Below the pieces are notes generated by a model, which worked only from the letters and a program-made list of their open reading frames with translations, was not told the DNA's origin and did no database searches. The position numbers and the translations under genes were made by a program. A stretch of DNA of 64,000 bases, taken from the NCBI RefSeq assembly GCF_026239735.1, contig NZ_JAPIVT010000018.1, forward strand, positions 62,001 through 126,000. The letters run 5' to 3'. The number at the start of each line of letters is the position of its first letter. Position 1 is the first letter of the stretch. The DNA is from Pedobacter sp. MC2016-05. Lineage in GTDB: Bacteria > Bacteroidota > Bacteroidia > Sphingobacteriales > Sphingobacteriaceae. Of the stretch, positions 62,001-64,000 are shown piece after piece.

Positions 62001-64000
62001 ATGTATCACATAAATAAACCAGCTTATTTTCTGCAATTCGTTTTTATTTCACTTCTGCTGCTGGCAATTTTACCCTCGGCAAATGCGCAATCGAAACTAA
62101 GCGGAAAGGTGACCGACAGAACGGGCCTAGCGATTAAGGGTGCAACGCTCCTTTTCAACAAAAACGATAAACAGTTAGTTACCAGTACCGATACCCTTGG
62201 CCTGTTTTCGGTGGTTTTGGAGAACAACCGTACTTATCAGCTCCGTGTAACGGCACTGGGTTTTGCTCCCTACCAGGCAAATATTAAAACTGCAGCGGCT
62301 GATAGCTTAATCAAAAATCCAATAGTGCTTGATGCCACCAACCAGGAGCTCCAAACAGTTGAAATAGTGGGTACCAACGGTAAAAAATACTATGGTAACT
62401 ATTCATTTTCTGCCACTAAAACAGCGAGTTTAAACAAGGATATTCCACAGGCTATCTCTTCAATTTCTAAAGAGTTAATTGCCGATCGCCAGGCGGGTGT
62501 GCTCTCTGAAGCCATTAAAAGCGTAACGAGTGTATCACAAAGCAGCTTTTACAATCAATTTGCTATCCGAGGAATTAATCAGAATGAAGAAGGGGTGATT
62601 ATTAATGGAATGCGTACCCGCCAAAACTATTTCAACCAACCCCTTACGAGTAATCTGGAACGAATAGAGGTCATAAAAGGACCTGCAAGCGCTACATTTT
62701 CAAGCGTAGATCCTGGAGGAAGTATTAATCTGGTAACCAAAAAGCCTTTGCCCCAACAACGTCGGGAAATCAGCATTTCAGGAGGTAGCTTTAGCACCTT
62801 CCGTGGTGCCCTTGATTTTACAGGCCCGCTGGATGAGGGAAAAACCCTGTTGTACAGACTTAATGTCGGTTATGAAAACAGCAAAAGCTTTCGCAATCTC
62901 CAGTTCAGGAAAGGATACATTATCGCACCCTCGTTCTCCTATATCCCAAATGAGAAAACCAGTTTAAGTATTGAAGTGGTGGTTAACAATAGTGATTCGA
63001 GGCTTGATCGCGGGCAAGCGATTTTCGGTGCCACAGCCGGTCAGACAGATCTGAACAGCACACCCATCCGCTTTAATATGGGTGCCAGCAATGATAAGTT
63101 TAACACGCGTGATGTAATGCTGATGGCCAACTTTTCTCATAAGCTGGGTAAAAACCTATCTTTCAATTTAGCTTACATGAAACAGGACTGGAATGAAGAT
63201 CTGGTGGAGCACCGCACAAACAATGCCTTTGCTCTCGACGAAAATAGCCAGCCGATCCGTAGTCTGGCAGGAATGATTGCTGTACAGAGACAACAAAAGT
63301 TTAGTACTGAAAACTTAAGCCCATATTTCTCGCTTTCAGCCAACAGTTTCGGCATTAAGCATCAGATTGTTACCGGGTATGATCGCATCAGCACACAAAA
63401 ACTTCGTGGTGGTGGGTCGAGTACCGCGCAGGGATACCGTTTGAAAGATGGTACGGTAACGCCCCGGTATGATGCAGCAAAAAAAGAGCTTTACCAGTTT
63501 AGCACTGTAAATGGTGTAAATGCGCCTGTGCCAAACGTAGAACATTTCAACCTGCTTAATCCCTCCTACACACTTAAAAACCTGAGTGATTATACCTTTA
63601 CCAAAACAGAAATCGCACCGGCATATTATCTGGTAAATGCCATTTATCTTCAGGATCAGGCTACCATAGGCCGGTTTACGCTCACCTTAGGTTTAAGGCA
63701 GGAATGGTATGAAGATTACGCCAATTATCAGCTTGCTACCGAGCAGAAAATAAACTTTGCGAAACTGCTTCCCAGACTGGGCGCAACTTTCCGCATTAAT
63801 CCACAGATAAATGCTTACGCAACCTATTTGCAGGGTTATCAACCACAGGGCAATACCTCTTCTCTGGTCATTACTCCTCCGCCTTCCGGCTCAAATTTCA
63901 AACCATTGGAAAGCGATCTTCGTGAATTCGGGATCAAATCAGAGTGGCTAAATGCAAATTTGATGATCAATATTGCTGCATTTGAAATCAACCAGAAAAA
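62001..64000 (+). CDS. TonB-dependent siderophore-type receptor (partial)
   Basis: The frame is open from an ATG at 62001 to the window end, at least 666 residues. Signal peptide ending ANAQ (about 31), a carboxypeptidase-like regulatory domain (SGKVTDRTGLAIKGATLLF), then the plug with KDIPQAISSISKEL, FAIRGI, GMRTRQNYF, ERIEVIKGPASATFSSVDPGG and SINLVTKKP, then barrel strands. The RTR and IKGPASATF blocks are those of ferric-siderophore receptors (FhuA/FecA-type), not SusC. It lies directly behind an ABC ATPase. The substrate is likely a metallophore, unresolved here. Confidence 0.93.
   Translation, partial: MYHINKPAYFLQFVFISLLLLAILPSANAQSKLSGKVTDRTGLAIKGATLLFNKNDKQLVTSTDTLGLFSVVLENNRTYQLRVTALGFAPYQANIKTAAADSLIKNPIVLDATNQELQTVEIVGTNGKKYYGNYSFSATKTASLNKDIPQAISSISKELIADRQAGVLSEAIKSVTSVSQSSFYNQFAIRGINQNEEGVIINGMRTRQNYFNQPLTSNLERIEVIKGPASATFSSVDPGGSINLVTKKPLPQQRREISISGGSFSTFRGALDFTGPLDEGKTLLYRLNVGYENSKSFRNLQFRKGYIIAPSFSYIPNEKTSLSIEVVVNNSDSRLDRGQAIFGATAGQTDLNSTPIRFNMGASNDKFNTRDVMLMANFSHKLGKNLSFNLAYMKQDWNEDLVEHRTNNAFALDENSQPIRSLAGMIAVQRQQKFSTENLSPYFSLSANSFGIKHQIVTGYDRISTQKLRGGGSSTAQGYRLKDGTVTPRYDAAKKELYQFSTVNGVNAPVPNVEHFNLLNPSYTLKNLSDYTFTKTEIAPAYYLVNAIYLQDQATIGRFTLTLGLRQEWYEDYANYQLATEQKINFAKLLPRLGATFRINPQINAYATYLQGYQPQGNTSSLVITPPPSGSNFKPLESDLREFGIKSEWLNANLMINIAAFEINQK

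Overview
The window looks like chromosome from a Sphingobacteriaceae-type Bacteroidota, most likely Pedobacter or a close relative. The reasons are: AT-rich coding DNA; TAnnTTTG-type -7 promoter boxes a few bases before many start codons; a SusC/SusD pair; two type IX secretion (T9SS) outer-membrane components plus a protein with a T9SS sorting tail; Bacteroidota-specific families (DUF5686, DUF3667, DUF6089/PorG-like); and menaquinone genes. I saw no rRNA, tRNA, CRISPR array or intact insertion sequence. The genus is an inference from gene content and order.

Region 1 (1-12.6 kb) is housekeeping. A leftward cluster runs alpha/beta hydrolase, CBS protein, NAD kinase, PorG-like barrel, UppS, then the start of a BamA-like gene. 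It is followed by YqeY, a short-chain dehydrogenase, PorT overlapping UbiE/MenG, then rightward EngB, a UbiA-type prenyltransferase and an M3 peptidase, and a leftward MFS exporter. Region 2 (12.8-25.2 kb) holds an amino-acid permease, a dead REP-associated transposase carrying its own palindrome, Kup with a tiny membrane-protein gene behind it, a T9SS mini-cargo, a FAH-family protein, an M23 peptidase, Bcp, a two-subunit transketolase and an ECF sigma operon.

Region 3 (25.2-38 kb) is the most distinctive. An aminotransferase and an OmpR/histidine-kinase pair lead to a 7TM-DISM receptor whose cytoplasmic end is an IS1595-type transposase zinc-ribbon domain without a catalytic domain. A glycan-uptake locus (SusC, SusD, GH30 glycosidase) follows directly. 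I infer that the receptor may be a membrane-anchored DNA-binding sensor, possibly for that locus.

Region 4 (38-52 kb) holds RluA, PanB, CarA (with a 38-codon U-rich upstream ORF running into its start codon), an ABC exporter, a DUF3667 pseudogene, a pheS/Rieske-like/TetR operon, Kbl, a DUF5686 protein and TrhO. Region 5 (52-64 kb) is more accessory: an erythromycin-esterase-family enzyme divergent from a LytS/LytTR pair, remnants of a glycerophosphodiesterase and an S41 peptidase, an orphan DEAD/DEAH helicase, and an operon of a His/Cys-rich small membrane protein, an ABC ATPase and a TonB-dependent siderophore-type receptor cut by the window end.

A recurrent non-coding theme is short intergenic inverted repeats whose arms are built from reiterated 7-9-base words. 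At least nine occur, each family with a different word, and most lie just upstream of a start codon or between co-directional genes.
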